DNA from: Streptomyces flavofungini
Lineage (GTDB): Bacteria > Actinomycetota > Actinomycetes > Streptomycetales > Streptomycetaceae
Assembly (NCBI RefSeq): GCF_014650815.1
Contig: NZ_BMVR01000001.1
Span: 558,001 to 622,000 of the forward strand
Length of the DNA: 64,000 nt
Direction: 5' to 3'
Shown here: positions 25,200 to 33,488 of the stretch, in pieces
How positions within the stretch are numbered: the stretch's first letter is position 1
How the letters are laid out: each line of letters starts with the position of its first letter
Position numbers and translations under genes: made by a program
Notes under the pieces: generated by a model
What the model was told of the DNA's origin: nothing
Database searches by the model: none
What the model saw: only the letters and a program-made list of their open reading frames with translations

Positions 25200-26138
25200 G
25201 TGAGCGTTCAGGAGATCCGTTCCTTCAACCGCTTCTACACGAATCTCATCGGCGCGCTGGACTACAGCCGCCACCTGTACGCGCCCTACACCCTCACCGA
25301 GTCCCGGGTGCTGTACGAACTGGCCCACTCGCCGCGCACCGACGTCGCCGATCTGCGGGGTGAACTCTCTCTGGACGCCGGGTACCTGAGCCGCATCCTG
25401 GCCAAGTTCGAGGAGGACGGGCTGGTCGAGCGGACGCCGTCGGAGCGGGATCCGCGGCGGCGGCGCGTCACGCTCACCCCGCGCGGGCGCACCGCCGCCG
25501 AACTGCTCGACGAGCGGTCGCGGGAGGCGGTCGGCTCGCTCCTCGCGACCGTTCCGGCCGCCGAGCGTGAGCGGCTCACGGCCGCCATGGCGACCGTCCG
25601 CGCCGTCCTGTCCGACGGCACCCGCCGCCCGCCCCGCGCCGACGACGTGCTGCTGCGCGAGCCCGTGGCGGGCGAGCTGGGGTGGATCGTGCAGCGCAAC
25701 GGCGCGGTGTACGCCGCCGAGTTCGGGTGGAACGCCGACTACGAAGGCCTGGTGGCCCGCATCGTCGCCGACTTCGCGCAGGACCACGACCCGTACCTGG
25801 AGCGGGTGTGGATCGCCGAGCTGGACGGGCGGCCCGTCGGGTGCGTGATGTGCGTACGCGACGAGGCGCCGGGCACGGCGCGGCTGCGGCTGCTGCTCGT
25901 CGAGCCGGAGGCTCGGGGGCTCGGCATCGGGGATCGGCTGGTGGGGGCGGTGGTGGAGTTCGCCCGGGAGGTGGGGTACCGGGAGCTGGTGCTGTGGACC
26001 AACGACGTGCTGGCCGCGGCCCGGCCCCTCTATCAGCGGCACGGGTTCGTGCTGGTGGCGGAGAAGGCGCACCGGTCGTTCGGGGTGGATCTGGTGGGGC
26101 AGGACTGGCGGTTGCAGGTGCAGAGCGGGGCGCTTTGA
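25200..26138 (+). CDS. MarR regulator-GNAT acetyltransferase fusion
   Basis: 312 residues. Residues ~1-145 are a MarR winged helix (LYAPYTLTESRVLYELAHSP, DAGYLSRILAKFEEDGLVER, RDPRRRRVTLTPRGR wing). Residues ~155-312 are a GNAT domain with acetyl-CoA-binding LLLVEPEARGLGIGDRLVGA and YQRHGFVLVAEKAHRSFG. GTG 25200 was chosen because it starts the MarR domain. Such fusions are known in actinobacteria; the acetyl substrate and DNA target are unknown. The inverted repeat upstream suggests autoregulation. Confidence 0.88.
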   Translation: MSVQEIRSFNRFYTNLIGALDYSRHLYAPYTLTESRVLYELAHSPRTDVADLRGELSLDAGYLSRILAKFEEDGLVERTPSERDPRRRRVTLTPRGRTAAELLDERSREAVGSLLATVPAAERERLTAAMATVRAVLSDGTRRPPRADDVLLREPVAGELGWIVQRNGAVYAAEFGWNADYEGLVARIVADFAQDHDPYLERVWIAELDGRPVGCVMCVRDEAPGTARLRLLLVEPEARGLGIGDRLVGAVVEFAREVGYRELVLWTNDVLAAARPLYQRHGFVLVAEKAHRSFGVDLVGQDWRLQVQSGAL

Positions 26139-26160
26139 GCTGCGACAGGGCGTGGGGCGC

Positions 26161-26222
26161 CCCGTCAGGGGGTTCGGCCGTCCCGCCAGGGGGCTCGGCC
26201 GTCCCGCCAGGGGGCTCGGCCG
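26161..26222. repeat. 21-bp tandem repeat, three copies
   Basis: Units of CCCGYCAGGGGGYTCGGCCG plus T begin at 26161, 26182 and 26203. They lie in the 322-base gap between the MarR-GNAT gene and the isomerase gene. The rest of that gap (26332-26405) holds degenerate TTACGGGGCGCTCGGCACCG-like words; no gene is seen. Confidence 0.8.
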
Positions 26223-26300
26223 CCGCCCTCGGGCGAGGGAAGTCCGCGGTTGCGTCTGCTTGGTCGGCCTGTCTGTGCGGCTGCGGGTTCGCTGTGGCTT

Positions 26301-26331
26301 GTCGCGCAGTTCCCCGCGCCCCATACGGGGC
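26301..26331. repeat. partial copy of the 'GCGCGGGGAACTGCGCG' repeat
   Basis: CGCGCAGTTCCCCGCGCCCC followed by ATACGGGGC, the same core as at 1651, 6551 and 10550. Confidence 0.7.
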
Positions 26332-26460
26332 ACTCAGTACCGCGCCGCTTACGGGGCGCTCGGCACCGCGCCTCTTGCGGGGTGCCCCTTACGGGGCACC
26401 CCGCCCCTCACCCCTCTCCAGGGGCGTTTCCGTCGGCGTCCTCGGGAAAGAAGTTCGGCC

Positions 26461-27294
26461 ATGAAACTCGCCTTCTCCACGCTCGGCGTACCCGGCATGC
26501 CCGTCCCGGACGTACTGCGCCTCGCCGTCACCCACGGCTATCACGGCGTCGAGCTGCGCGCACACCCCGAGGAACCCGTCCACCCGGGCCTCGGCCTCAC
26601 CGAACGGGCCGACGTGGCCGCCGAGTTCAAGGACGCGGGCATCGACGTCCTCGGCATCGCGGGGTACCCGCGCGTCGCGGCGCCCGGTGCCGACGAGCCC
26701 GTCCTGGACGAGATCAGGACGCTGCTCGGCCTGGCCAGGGACCTCGGCGCGCCGTTCGTCCGTGTCTTTCCCGGCGGATTCCCCGGCGGTTCCTCGGCCG
26801 ACGGCCCCGAGCCGTCCCAGGAGCAGCGGGACGAGGCCGACGCGAGAGCCGCGCGACGGCTCGGCACCGCCGCCGAGTACGCCGCCGACGTCGGCGTCCG
26901 CATCCTCCTGGAGACCCACGACTCGCACCGCACCGGCGCCGCCGCGGCCCGCGTCCTCGGCCCCGTCGGCCACCGGCACGCCGGGGCCCTGTGGGACGTG
27001 ATGCACACCTGGCTCGGCGGCGAGCAGATCGCCGACACCTACGCCGCGCTGTCCCCGTTCCTCGGCTACATCCAGGTCAAGGACATCGCGAGCGCCGACG
27101 ACACCACCCCGCTCCCCCTCGGCGCGGGCGTCCTGCCCCTCGCCGAGTGCGTGGAACTCCTGACCCGCAAGGGCTGGGACGGCTGGCTGTGCTGGGAGTA
27201 CGAGAAGCGGTGGTACGAGGGGGCAGCACCGTTGCCCGAACTGCTCGGGCCAGGGCGGGAGTTGCTGGCGCGGTTGCTCACGGAGTCGGCCTGA
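26461..27294 (+). CDS. sugar phosphate isomerase/epimerase (TIM barrel)
   Basis: 277 residues of the xylose-isomerase-like barrel family. Metal-ligand-type residues lie in ADVGVRILLETHDSH (Glu/His), HAGALWDVMHTWLGG (Asp/His), FLGYIQVKDIAS and GWLCWEYEKRWYEGA (terminal Glu). ATG 26461 is preceded by GAAAGAAG. It stands alone after a repeat-rich gap, so no pathway partner is available. It is a different subgroup from the iolE-like gene and the 18.7-kb isomerase. Confidence 0.85.
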   Translation: MKLAFSTLGVPGMPVPDVLRLAVTHGYHGVELRAHPEEPVHPGLGLTERADVAAEFKDAGIDVLGIAGYPRVAAPGADEPVLDEIRTLLGLARDLGAPFVRVFPGGFPGGSSADGPEPSQEQRDEADARAARRLGTAAEYAADVGVRILLETHDSHRTGAAAARVLGPVGHRHAGALWDVMHTWLGGEQIADTYAALSPFLGYIQVKDIASADDTTPLPLGAGVLPLAECVELLTRKGWDGWLCWEYEKRWYEGAAPLPELLGPGRELLARLLTESA

Positions 27295-27358
27295 GGGAGC
27301 CGGGTGCGCCCCCGCGGGTCGGTGTCGGCCCGCCGGTGCCCCGGGCCACCCGAACCGC

Positions 27359-28249
27359 TCAGGCCTCCCTGCCCCCGCCCAAGTACCCGTCCAACAACCC
27401 CGCCCCCGCCAGCATCGCCCGCGACCTCCGCGTCAGCTCCTCCTGGCGGCGGGCCAACGCCGCTCGCAGCGCCTCGCTGCTGCCCGTCTCGCGGAGGCCG
27501 TCCAGGACGGGGCGGATCGCGGGCAGGGGGTAACCGGCCTGCCGGAGCATGGTGATCATGCGGGCGTCGCGGATGTCCGCCGCGCCGTAACGGCGGTACC
27601 CGGTGCCCCGCTCCCGCGCGGGCGCCAGCAGCCCCGCCGACTCCCAGACCCGCAGCGCCGACGTCCGCACGCCGACCCGGGCGGCGACCTCGCCGACGGT
27701 CAGGGCCGGGCGGGACGGCGCCGCGGCCGCGACGGGCGCCCCCGTGGGCCCCGACCCGGCCAGCCCCGAAGCGGCGGACGCCGACCCCACGGACGCCGAC
27801 CCCGCAGACGCCGACCCCGCAGACGCCGACCCCACGGACGCCGACCCCGCAGACGCCGTTCCCACGGACGCCGACCCCGCCCCCACATCCCCACCGGCCA
27901 CATCCGCCAACGCCTCCCCCGTCTCCCGCAGCGCCTCCCGCTCCGCATGCAGCTCCGCGTGCGCGGCGTCCAGCAGGCGCAGCGCCTCGGGTACCTCCCC
28001 CGCGTGCACCGCCCGCATCACCGCCCGCGCCGTGTCGGGGCCGAAGCCCTTCGCCAGGGCGCGGTAGGCCAGCAGGGCCCGGCCGTGGACGGGGGCGAAG
28101 CGGCGGTAGCCGGAGGGGGTGCGGGGGGTGGGCGGCAGGATGCCCGCGTCGGCGTAGTCGCGTACGAGCTGGGTGGAGACGCCCGCCATCCGGGCCAGGT
28201 CGATGGGGCGCAGGGCCTTGGGAAGCGGCCGCGCGGGGCGCGGGGTCAT
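27359..28249 (-). CDS. MerR-family regulator with two HTH modules and a repeat linker
   Basis: 296 residues. The first MerR-type HTH is at ~14-80 (RPIDLARMAGVSTQLVRDYA, ADAGILPPTPRTPSGYRRFA). A low-complexity linker (~121-180) of GSAS[AV] pentapeptides follows. The second MerR domain is at ~182-255 (LTVGEVAARVGVRTSALRVW, GTGYRRYGAADIRDARMITM). The double-module layout resembles TioE-like regulators. Its start overlaps the EamA stop by 4 bases, so it is translated with the transporter. The linker is encoded by tandem DNA repeats and is probably length-variable. Confidence 0.82.
   Translation of the reverse strand: MTPRPARPLPKALRPIDLARMAGVSTQLVRDYADAGILPPTPRTPSGYRRFAPVHGRALLAYRALAKGFGPDTARAVMRAVHAGEVPEALRLLDAAHAELHAEREALRETGEALADVAGGDVGAGSASVGTASAGSASVGSASAGSASAGSASVGSASAASGLAGSGPTGAPVAAAAPSRPALTVGEVAARVGVRTSALRVWESAGLLAPARERGTGYRRYGAADIRDARMITMLRQAGYPLPAIRPVLDGLRETGSSEALRAALARRQEELTRRSRAMLAGAGLLDGYLGGGREA
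27776..27893. repeat. 15-bp tandem repeat inside the MerR gene
   Basis: Runs of GACGCCGACCCCRCR units encode the GSAS[AV] linker on the minus strand. About eight units; in frame, so copy changes preserve the protein. Confidence 0.8.
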
Positions 28250-29286
28250 GCTCGGGGCGCGGGTTCCGGGATCACTTCGTCAGCGTACGTCTCCGGGGCG
28301 GGCGGGGAGGGCGGCGGAGAGACCGGGGACGCCTGGGGTGCTTGGGACGCCGAGGACACCGAGGACGCCGAGGACACCGAGGACACCGAGGACGCCGAGG
28401 ACGCCGAGGACGCCGCAGCGGACTTCCCCCGGCTCCGGCCCGGCAGCGACGTCAGCGCCACCCCGCACACCAGCAGCGCCGCCGCGCACCACTGCAGCCC
28501 GCCCACCGACTCGCCCAGGAACAGCGCGGCCGACGACATGCCGAAGACCGGGACCAGAAGCGAGAACGGGGCGACCGTCGACGCCGGGTAGCGGCGCAGC
28601 AGGTAGCCCCAGACGCCGAAGCCGAACACGGTCGTGACCCACGCGACGTACGCGATGATCCCCACGCCCTGCCAGTCGAGGGAGCGCAGCGCGTCGAGGT
28701 CGCGTGCGGGGCCCTCGAAGAGGAGCGAGAGGGCGAGGAGGGGGAGGATCGGGACGGTGCTCACCCACACCATGAAGTTCAGGGCGTCGGGCGGCGAGGC
28801 CTTGCGGGTGAGGACGTTCGACACGCCCCAGCAGGCCGCCGCGGCGACGGTCAGGCCGAAGGCGGTGAGCGGTCCGGACGCGCCCTCGTGGACGGCCGCG
28901 ACCCCGATGCCCGCGAGGGCGACCGCCATGCCCAACACCCGTATCCGGGCCGGGCGTTCACCCAGTACGGCGAAGGCGATGAGCGCGGTGAACACGGCCT
29001 GGATCTGGAGGACGAGCGACGACAGACCGGCCGGCATCCCCGCGTCCATGCCGATGAACAGCAGCCCGAACTTGGCCACGCCGAGCGCGAGACCCACGCC
29101 CACCAGCCACTTCCAGGCGACCTTGGGGCGGCCGACGAAGAACACGGCGGGCAGCGCCGCGACGAGGAACCGCAGGGCGGAGAAGAGGAGGGGCGGGAAG
29201 TGGTCGAGGCCTACCTCGATGACGACGAAGTTGACGCCCCAGAGGGCGGCGACCAGGACGGCGAGGAGGATGTGGGTGGGGCGCAT
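28246..29286 (-). CDS. EamA/DMT-family transporter
   Basis: 346 residues with ten hydrophobic helices of two EamA repeats: LLAVLVAALWGVNFVVIEVG at the N-terminus and LTAFGLTVAAAACWGVSNVL at the start of the second repeat. Members export amino acids or other small metabolites. The C-terminal ~60 residues are an unusual Ser/Ala/Val tail (SSASSVSSVSSASSVSSAS) from a DNA repeat, then a Pro-rich end. Divergent LysR regulator 149 bases away is a common arrangement, and the MerR gene follows in the same operon. Confidence 0.88.
   Translation of the reverse strand: MRPTHILLAVLVAALWGVNFVVIEVGLDHFPPLLFSALRFLVAALPAVFFVGRPKVAWKWLVGVGLALGVAKFGLLFIGMDAGMPAGLSSLVLQIQAVFTALIAFAVLGERPARIRVLGMAVALAGIGVAAVHEGASGPLTAFGLTVAAAACWGVSNVLTRKASPPDALNFMVWVSTVPILPLLALSLLFEGPARDLDALRSLDWQGVGIIAYVAWVTTVFGFGVWGYLLRRYPASTVAPFSLLVPVFGMSSAALFLGESVGGLQWCAAALLVCGVALTSLPGRSRGKSAAASSASSASSVSSVSSASSVSSASQAPQASPVSPPPSPPAPETYADEVIPEPAPRA
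28337..28420. repeat. 9-bp tandem repeat in the EamA C-terminal tail
   Basis: Units of GACRCCGAG / GACGCCGAG repeat about nine times and encode the Ser-rich tail on the minus strand. In frame. Confidence 0.8.
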
Positions 29287-29435
29287 GCGTCGAGGATCAC
29301 GCGACCCGAGTGTTCAGCACCAGCGCGAGTTTCTTCATGATTGCCTGAAGCGTTGCTTAGGAATGGCTCCCCCGGCCGCACCGGAGACGTCCTTCGACCG
29401 CCGGGACTCGACCGCTGAGAGACGAGGTGACCCCC

Positions 29436-30518
29436 GTGCTGGATCTCGCCCGGCTCCGCGCCCTGCACGCCGTGTCCGTCCACGGCACCGTCGGCGCCGC
29501 CGCCGCGGCGCTCGGCTACACGGCCTCCGCCGTGTCCCAGCAGATCGCCAAGCTGGAGCGGGAGACCCGTACGACGTTGCTGGAGCGGCGGGGCCGGGGC
29601 GTGGCCCTGACCGAGGAGGCGGTGCGGCTCGTCGAGGCGGCGCAGGAGTTGCTGGCGATCGTGGAGCGCGCGGAGACGGACCTGGAGGAGCGGCGGGGCG
29701 TCCCGGCCGGGCGCCTGACGGTCGTGGCGTTCGCGTCGGCGGCGCGCGGCCTGCTGCCCGGGGTGCTCGCCGAGCTGGCCCGCCGCCACCCGGCGCTCGA
29801 CGCGCGCCTGTCGGAGATCGAGCCGCACCTGTCGGTGGACCTCGTCGCCAAGGGCGCCGCGGACCTGGCGGTCGCGCACGACTGGGACATCGCGCCGCTG
29901 CCCGCGCCGCCCGGCGTCGAACAGGCCGTGATCGGCGACGACTTGTGCGACCTCCTGGTCCCGGCCGGGCACCGGCTGGCCGGGCGGACGTCGGTGCGGC
30001 GGGAGGAGCTGCGGGGCGAGCGGTGGATCTCGCAGCCGCCGGGGCGGGTGTGCCACGACTGGCTGCTGCGGACGATGCGGGCGGCGGGCTGCGAGCCGGA
30101 CATCGTGCACCGCGCCGAGGAGAACCCCACCCTGATCGCGCTGGTCGCGGCCGGTCTGGGCATCGCCGTGATCCCGCGCCTCGGCCGCGGCCCGCTGCCG
30201 GCGGGGGTGACGGCGGTCCACCTCGATCCGCTGCCGGTGCGCAGGCTGTACGCGGTGTGGCGGACGGGGGCGGCGCGGCGCCCGGCGATCGCGGAGGCGG
30301 TGCGGGTGCTGCGGGAGGCGTGGGTGCGGGAGCCGGGCGAGACGGGCGGCGGACCGCACGCCGACGCGGGCGGCGGACCGCACGCCGACGCGGACAGCGG
30401 ACCGCACGCCGACGCGGACAGCGGACCGCACGCCGAGACGGACGGCGGACCACCCACCGACCCGGGCGGCGGACCGCACGCTGAAGCCCCCGAGAGGCCG
30501 TCGCGGGGTGCGAGCTGA
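29436..30518 (+). CDS. LysR-family transcriptional regulator
   Basis: 360 residues. The N-terminal LysR HTH is in LDLARLRALHAVSVHGTVGA and TASAVSQQIAKLERETRTTL; the LysR substrate domain is at ~85-285 (LTVVAFASAARGLLPGVLAE, LIALVAAGLGIAVIPRLGRG). I chose GTG 29436 because GAGGTGA at 29424-29430 is 5 bases upstream; the GTG at 29427 overlaps that Shine-Dalgarno sequence. The last ~60 residues are repeats of GGGPHADA type. Divergent from the EamA transporter, its likely target. Confidence 0.88.
   Translation: MLDLARLRALHAVSVHGTVGAAAAALGYTASAVSQQIAKLERETRTTLLERRGRGVALTEEAVRLVEAAQELLAIVERAETDLEERRGVPAGRLTVVAFASAARGLLPGVLAELARRHPALDARLSEIEPHLSVDLVAKGAADLAVAHDWDIAPLPAPPGVEQAVIGDDLCDLLVPAGHRLAGRTSVRREELRGERWISQPPGRVCHDWLLRTMRAAGCEPDIVHRAEENPTLIALVAAGLGIAVIPRLGRGPLPAGVTAVHLDPLPVRRLYAVWRTGAARRPAIAEAVRVLREAWVREPGETGGGPHADAGGGPHADADSGPHADADSGPHAETDGGPPTDPGGGPHAEAPERPSRGAS
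30349..30483. repeat. 24-bp tandem repeat in the LysR C-terminus
   Basis: About five units of GGCGGACCGCACGCCGACGC-like sequence, encoding [GS]GPHADA[GD] octapeptides in frame. Confidence 0.8.
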
Positions 30519-30769
30519 CCCCACGCCCCCCAGTCGCACCAACTTCCGGCGATCGGGGGCTGTTCGGGAACCCTGGCGCGCGCCCCGGCGTCCAAGGGGC
30601 ACGCTGCCGGAGAGTCTCCGCGAGGCGGTGTCGGCATCGCTGCTGGCTGCGAACGCTGACCACCCTCTCCGCCGCCCGTGGCCGGCAGCGCGCCGCCACC
30701 GGTGCGCCCCTCCCTTGCATCGGTGGCGGCCCCTTCGACACCCGTCCGCGACCGACGGCCGCCACACTC

Positions 30770-30798
30770 TTGACCCACCGCACCCCACGGGATATCCG
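30770..30798 (+). promoter_or_regulatory. possible promoter giving a near-leaderless GH3 mRNA
   Basis: TTGACC (30770-30775) and TATCCG (30793-30798) with 17-base spacing place transcription start at about 30805, the chosen GTG. The -10 element is weak. Confidence 0.3.
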
Positions 30799-30804
30799 TG
30801 GCAG

Positions 30805-32601
30805 GTGCCTCACGACTCCCACTCCACCCCCAGCGGCCAGGACACCCCCGACGACCACGACGCCCACCCGCGCGCCCTGCTCTCCCGCATGACGCTCGAA
30901 GAGAAGGTCGGCCAGCTCTTCGTCCTGCATGTGTACGGGCAGCACGCGAGCGCCCCGGACCCGGCCGACATCGAGCTGAACGAGCGGGAGCTCGGCGTGC
31001 GCACCGCCGCCGACGCCGTCGCCAAGTACCGTCCGGGCGGGCTCATCTACTTCGGCTGGGCCCACAACACCCGCGACCCGCACCAGCTCGCGGCGCTCTC
31101 CAACGACGTGCAGCGCGTGGCCCACGCCACCTCACCGGGCGTACCGCTGCTGCTCTCCGTGGACCAGGAGCACGGCATCGTCGCCCGCATCGGCGCGCCC
31201 GCCACGCTCCTGCCGGGCGCGATGGCGCTCGGCGCGGGCGGCTCCGCCGACGACGTCCGCGAGGCGGCCCGGATCGCGGGCGCCGAGCTGCGCGCGCTCG
31301 GCATCTTCCAGAACTACGCCCCGTCCGCCGACGTCAACGTGAACCCGGCCAACCCGGTCATCGGCGTACGGTCCTTCGGCGCGGGCCCGGACGCGGTGGC
31401 CGCGTTCGTGACCGCGCAGATCGAGGGCTACGAGCAGGCGGGCATCGCCCCGGCCGTGAAGCACTTCCCGGGCCACGGCGACACCGAGACCGACAGCCAC
31501 TCCGCGCTGCCGCACATCCACCACACCCGCGAGCAGTGGGAGGAGCTGGACGCCCCGCCGTTCCGCGCCGCGCTCGCCACCGGCATCGACGTGGTGATGA
31601 CCGCGCACATCGTGGTGCCCGCGCTCGACCCGGCGCTCGACCCCGCGACGCTCTCGTACCCCATCGTCACCGGCATCCTGCGCGAACAGCTCGGCCACGA
31701 CGGCGTGATCGTCACCGACTCCCTGTCCATGCAGGGGGTGCGCACCAAGTACGGGGACGACCGTGTCGCCGTCCTCGCCCTCAAGGCGGGCGTCGACCAG
31801 CTGCTGCACCCGCCGCAGCCCGAACTCGCGTGGAACGCGGTCCTCCAGGCCGTCCGCGACGGCGAGCTGACCGAGGCCCGCATCGACGAGTCCGTCCTGC
31901 GCATTCTCCGGCTCAAGCGGAAGCTGGGCCTGTTCGAGCAGGCGTACACGACCGAGGCCGACGTCGACGCCACCGTCGGCAGCGCCGGCCATCTCGCCGC
32001 CGCCGACCGCATCGCCGAGCGCACCACGACGCTCCTGCGCAACGAGGGCGGCCTGCTCCCCCTGTCCCCCGACACCCACCGCCGCCTCCTGGTCCTCGGC
32101 GCCGACCCGGTCTCGCCGTCGGGCACCACCGGACCGCCGACCACCGTCCTCGCCGCCGCCCTCACCGAACTCGGCTTCACCGCAACGGCGTTGAGCACCG
32201 GCATGGAGCCGTCCCCCGAAGCCGTCGACAAGGCGCTCGCCGAGGCGGCCTCCGGCCACGACGCCGTGATCGTCACGACGTACGACGTCACGGACGGCGA
32301 CCGCCAGCACGCCCTGGTGACGGCCCTCACAGCCACCCCCGGGGGCCCGCCCGTCGTCACCGTCTCCGTCCGCACCCCGCACGACGTGACCCGGCTCCCC
32401 GGCGTGACCGCCGCCCTCGCCGCGTACTCCTGGACGGACGTCGAACTCCGCGCCGCCGCCCGCGTCCTCGCGGGCCGCGTCCGGCCCGTCGGCCGCCTGC
32501 CCGTGCCGGTGCCGAGCCCGGACGACCCCGGGCAGGTGCGGTACCCCATCGGCTACGGACTCTCGTACGAGCCCTACGCCACCGCCGACCCGCAGGCGTA
32601 G
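30805..32601 (+). CDS. glycoside hydrolase family 3 (beta-N-acetylglucosaminidase-like)
   Basis: 598 residues. The GH3 N-terminal barrel (~30-350) starts ALLSRMTLEEKVGQLFVLHV and includes GVPLLLSVDQEHGIVARIGA, the NagZ-type KHFPGHGDTETDSH (His/Asp acid-base dyad), and the nucleophile region HDGVIVTDSLSMQGVRTKYG with Asp. The C-terminal domain (~400-598) ends in PIGYGLSYEPYAT. The KHFPGHGDT motif favours N-acetylglucosaminidase activity over beta-glucosidase. No signal peptide, so cytoplasmic processing of chito-oligosaccharides or muropeptides is likely. GTG 30805 is tentative; there is no clear Shine-Dalgarno sequence. Confidence 0.88.
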   Translation: MPHDSHSTPSGQDTPDDHDAHPRALLSRMTLEEKVGQLFVLHVYGQHASAPDPADIELNERELGVRTAADAVAKYRPGGLIYFGWAHNTRDPHQLAALSNDVQRVAHATSPGVPLLLSVDQEHGIVARIGAPATLLPGAMALGAGGSADDVREAARIAGAELRALGIFQNYAPSADVNVNPANPVIGVRSFGAGPDAVAAFVTAQIEGYEQAGIAPAVKHFPGHGDTETDSHSALPHIHHTREQWEELDAPPFRAALATGIDVVMTAHIVVPALDPALDPATLSYPIVTGILREQLGHDGVIVTDSLSMQGVRTKYGDDRVAVLALKAGVDQLLHPPQPELAWNAVLQAVRDGELTEARIDESVLRILRLKRKLGLFEQAYTTEADVDATVGSAGHLAAADRIAERTTTLLRNEGGLLPLSPDTHRRLLVLGADPVSPSGTTGPPTTVLAAALTELGFTATALSTGMEPSPEAVDKALAEAASGHDAVIVTTYDVTDGDRQHALVTALTATPGGPPVVTVSVRTPHDVTRLPGVTAALAAYSWTDVELRAAARVLAGRVRPVGRLPVPVPSPDDPGQVRYPIGYGLSYEPYATADPQA

Positions 32602-32726
32602 CAGGCGTACGCAGCCCGCCGCCAGCGCCGGGGCCAACGTGCGCAAAGCCCCCCGCGCGGCTGGCGTGCGCCCGCCGCGCGGGGTCACGCTGGGTGCACA
32701 TGGCGTACGTGTCGGGGGGTCCGGCC

Positions 32727-33359
32727 ATGCGGGTGTCGGGAGCGGTGGTGGCGTGCGGTGGCACGCTGCTCGTCGCCGCGCTCGCCCTGACCGGGTGCCA
32801 GAAGTCCCCCGGCTCCGGATCCGGGCCCTCCGGCGACACCTCGCCCGCCGGGTCCGCCGGGACCGGATCGGTCTTCCTCGGTGCGGACGAGTGCAGTTCA
32901 CGGGGGCGGGAGGCCTTCACCGAGGTGCCCTGCGGCAGCGAGCGGGCCGCCGCCCGGGTCATCGCCCGGCACGGGGGGCGGGTCGGGGACGGGCCCCGCT
33001 GTCCCGGGCGGACCGACTTCGTCCTCCACATCAGCGCCAATCGGCCCTCCGTCGACGAGGACGGGGACGGGGCCGTGCCCCAGGGGTACGCCTGCATGCG
33101 CAATCTGGAGTCGCCGCATCCCGGGGATCCCGGGGCCGGGGGCGGGCCTCGTACCGTCGTCGGGGACTGTGTGTACGGGGCCGGGCGGGGGCAGGTCCGG
33201 GAGACCGCCTGCGAGGGGTCGGGGCGGCGGGCCCCCGAGTACCGCGTGGTCGCGGCCGTCCGCTCCCGCGACCTCTGCCCTGCGGGCACGCGGCTGTATG
33301 TGGCTCTGGGTGGGGGGCGGCCGGTGGGGTGTGCGGTGCGGGTGCAGGCGCCCCGCTGA
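32727..33359 (+). CDS. putative lipoprotein, unknown function
   Basis: 210 residues from ATG 32727: MRVSGAVVACGGTLLVAALA then the lipobox LTGC, so the mature protein starts at Cys ~24. A Ser/Gly-rich spacer follows. The remainder is Cys-containing (GADECSSRGREAFTEVPCGS, VVGDCVYGAGRGQVRETACE, GGRPVGCAVRV); paired cysteines suggest disulfides outside the cell, and the spacing resembles septum-formation-like/DUF4190-associated domains. An earlier ATG at 32700 would add nine residues. Not assigned to a known function. Confidence 0.7.
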   Translation: MRVSGAVVACGGTLLVAALALTGCQKSPGSGSGPSGDTSPAGSAGTGSVFLGADECSSRGREAFTEVPCGSERAAARVIARHGGRVGDGPRCPGRTDFVLHISANRPSVDEDGDGAVPQGYACMRNLESPHPGDPGAGGGPRTVVGDCVYGAGRGQVRETACEGSGRRAPEYRVVAAVRSRDLCPAGTRLYVALGGGRPVGCAVRVQAPR

Positions 33360-33378
33360 TCGGCGCTCCGCGCCTCGT

Positions 33379-33424
33379 CCTCAAACGCCGGACGGGCTGA
33401 AATCAGCCCGTCCGGCGTTTGAGG
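33379..33424. terminator. 22-bp perfect palindrome, bidirectional terminator (dispersed repeat)
   Basis: CCTCAAACGCCGGACGGGCT plus GA (33379-33400) pairs perfectly with 33403-33424. It separates the convergent lipoprotein and S37 peptidase genes. The same word recurs at 39514, 43554, 48138, 51333 and 59226. Confidence 0.8.
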
Positions 33425-33470
33425 AGCGGGGTCCGGGGCGGAGCCCCGGTTTCGGGAAAGGGGCGGGACT
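33425..33470. repeat. 'CCCCGGTTTCGGGAAAGGGGCGGG' type repeat copy
   Basis: The bases after the palindrome carry GGTCCGGGGCGGAGCCCCGG followed by TTTCGGGAAAGGGGCGGG. Related copies are at 43465-43545 (reverse), 43640-43690 and inside accA1 at 55343-55418. Confidence 0.7.
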
Positions 33471-33488
33471 GGGGCGCCCCGCGACGGC

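Noticed and set aside
27776..27893. Possible CRISPR array
   Set aside because: Units are contiguous 15-bp repeats without spacers and lie in frame in a MerR gene; no cas genes are present.
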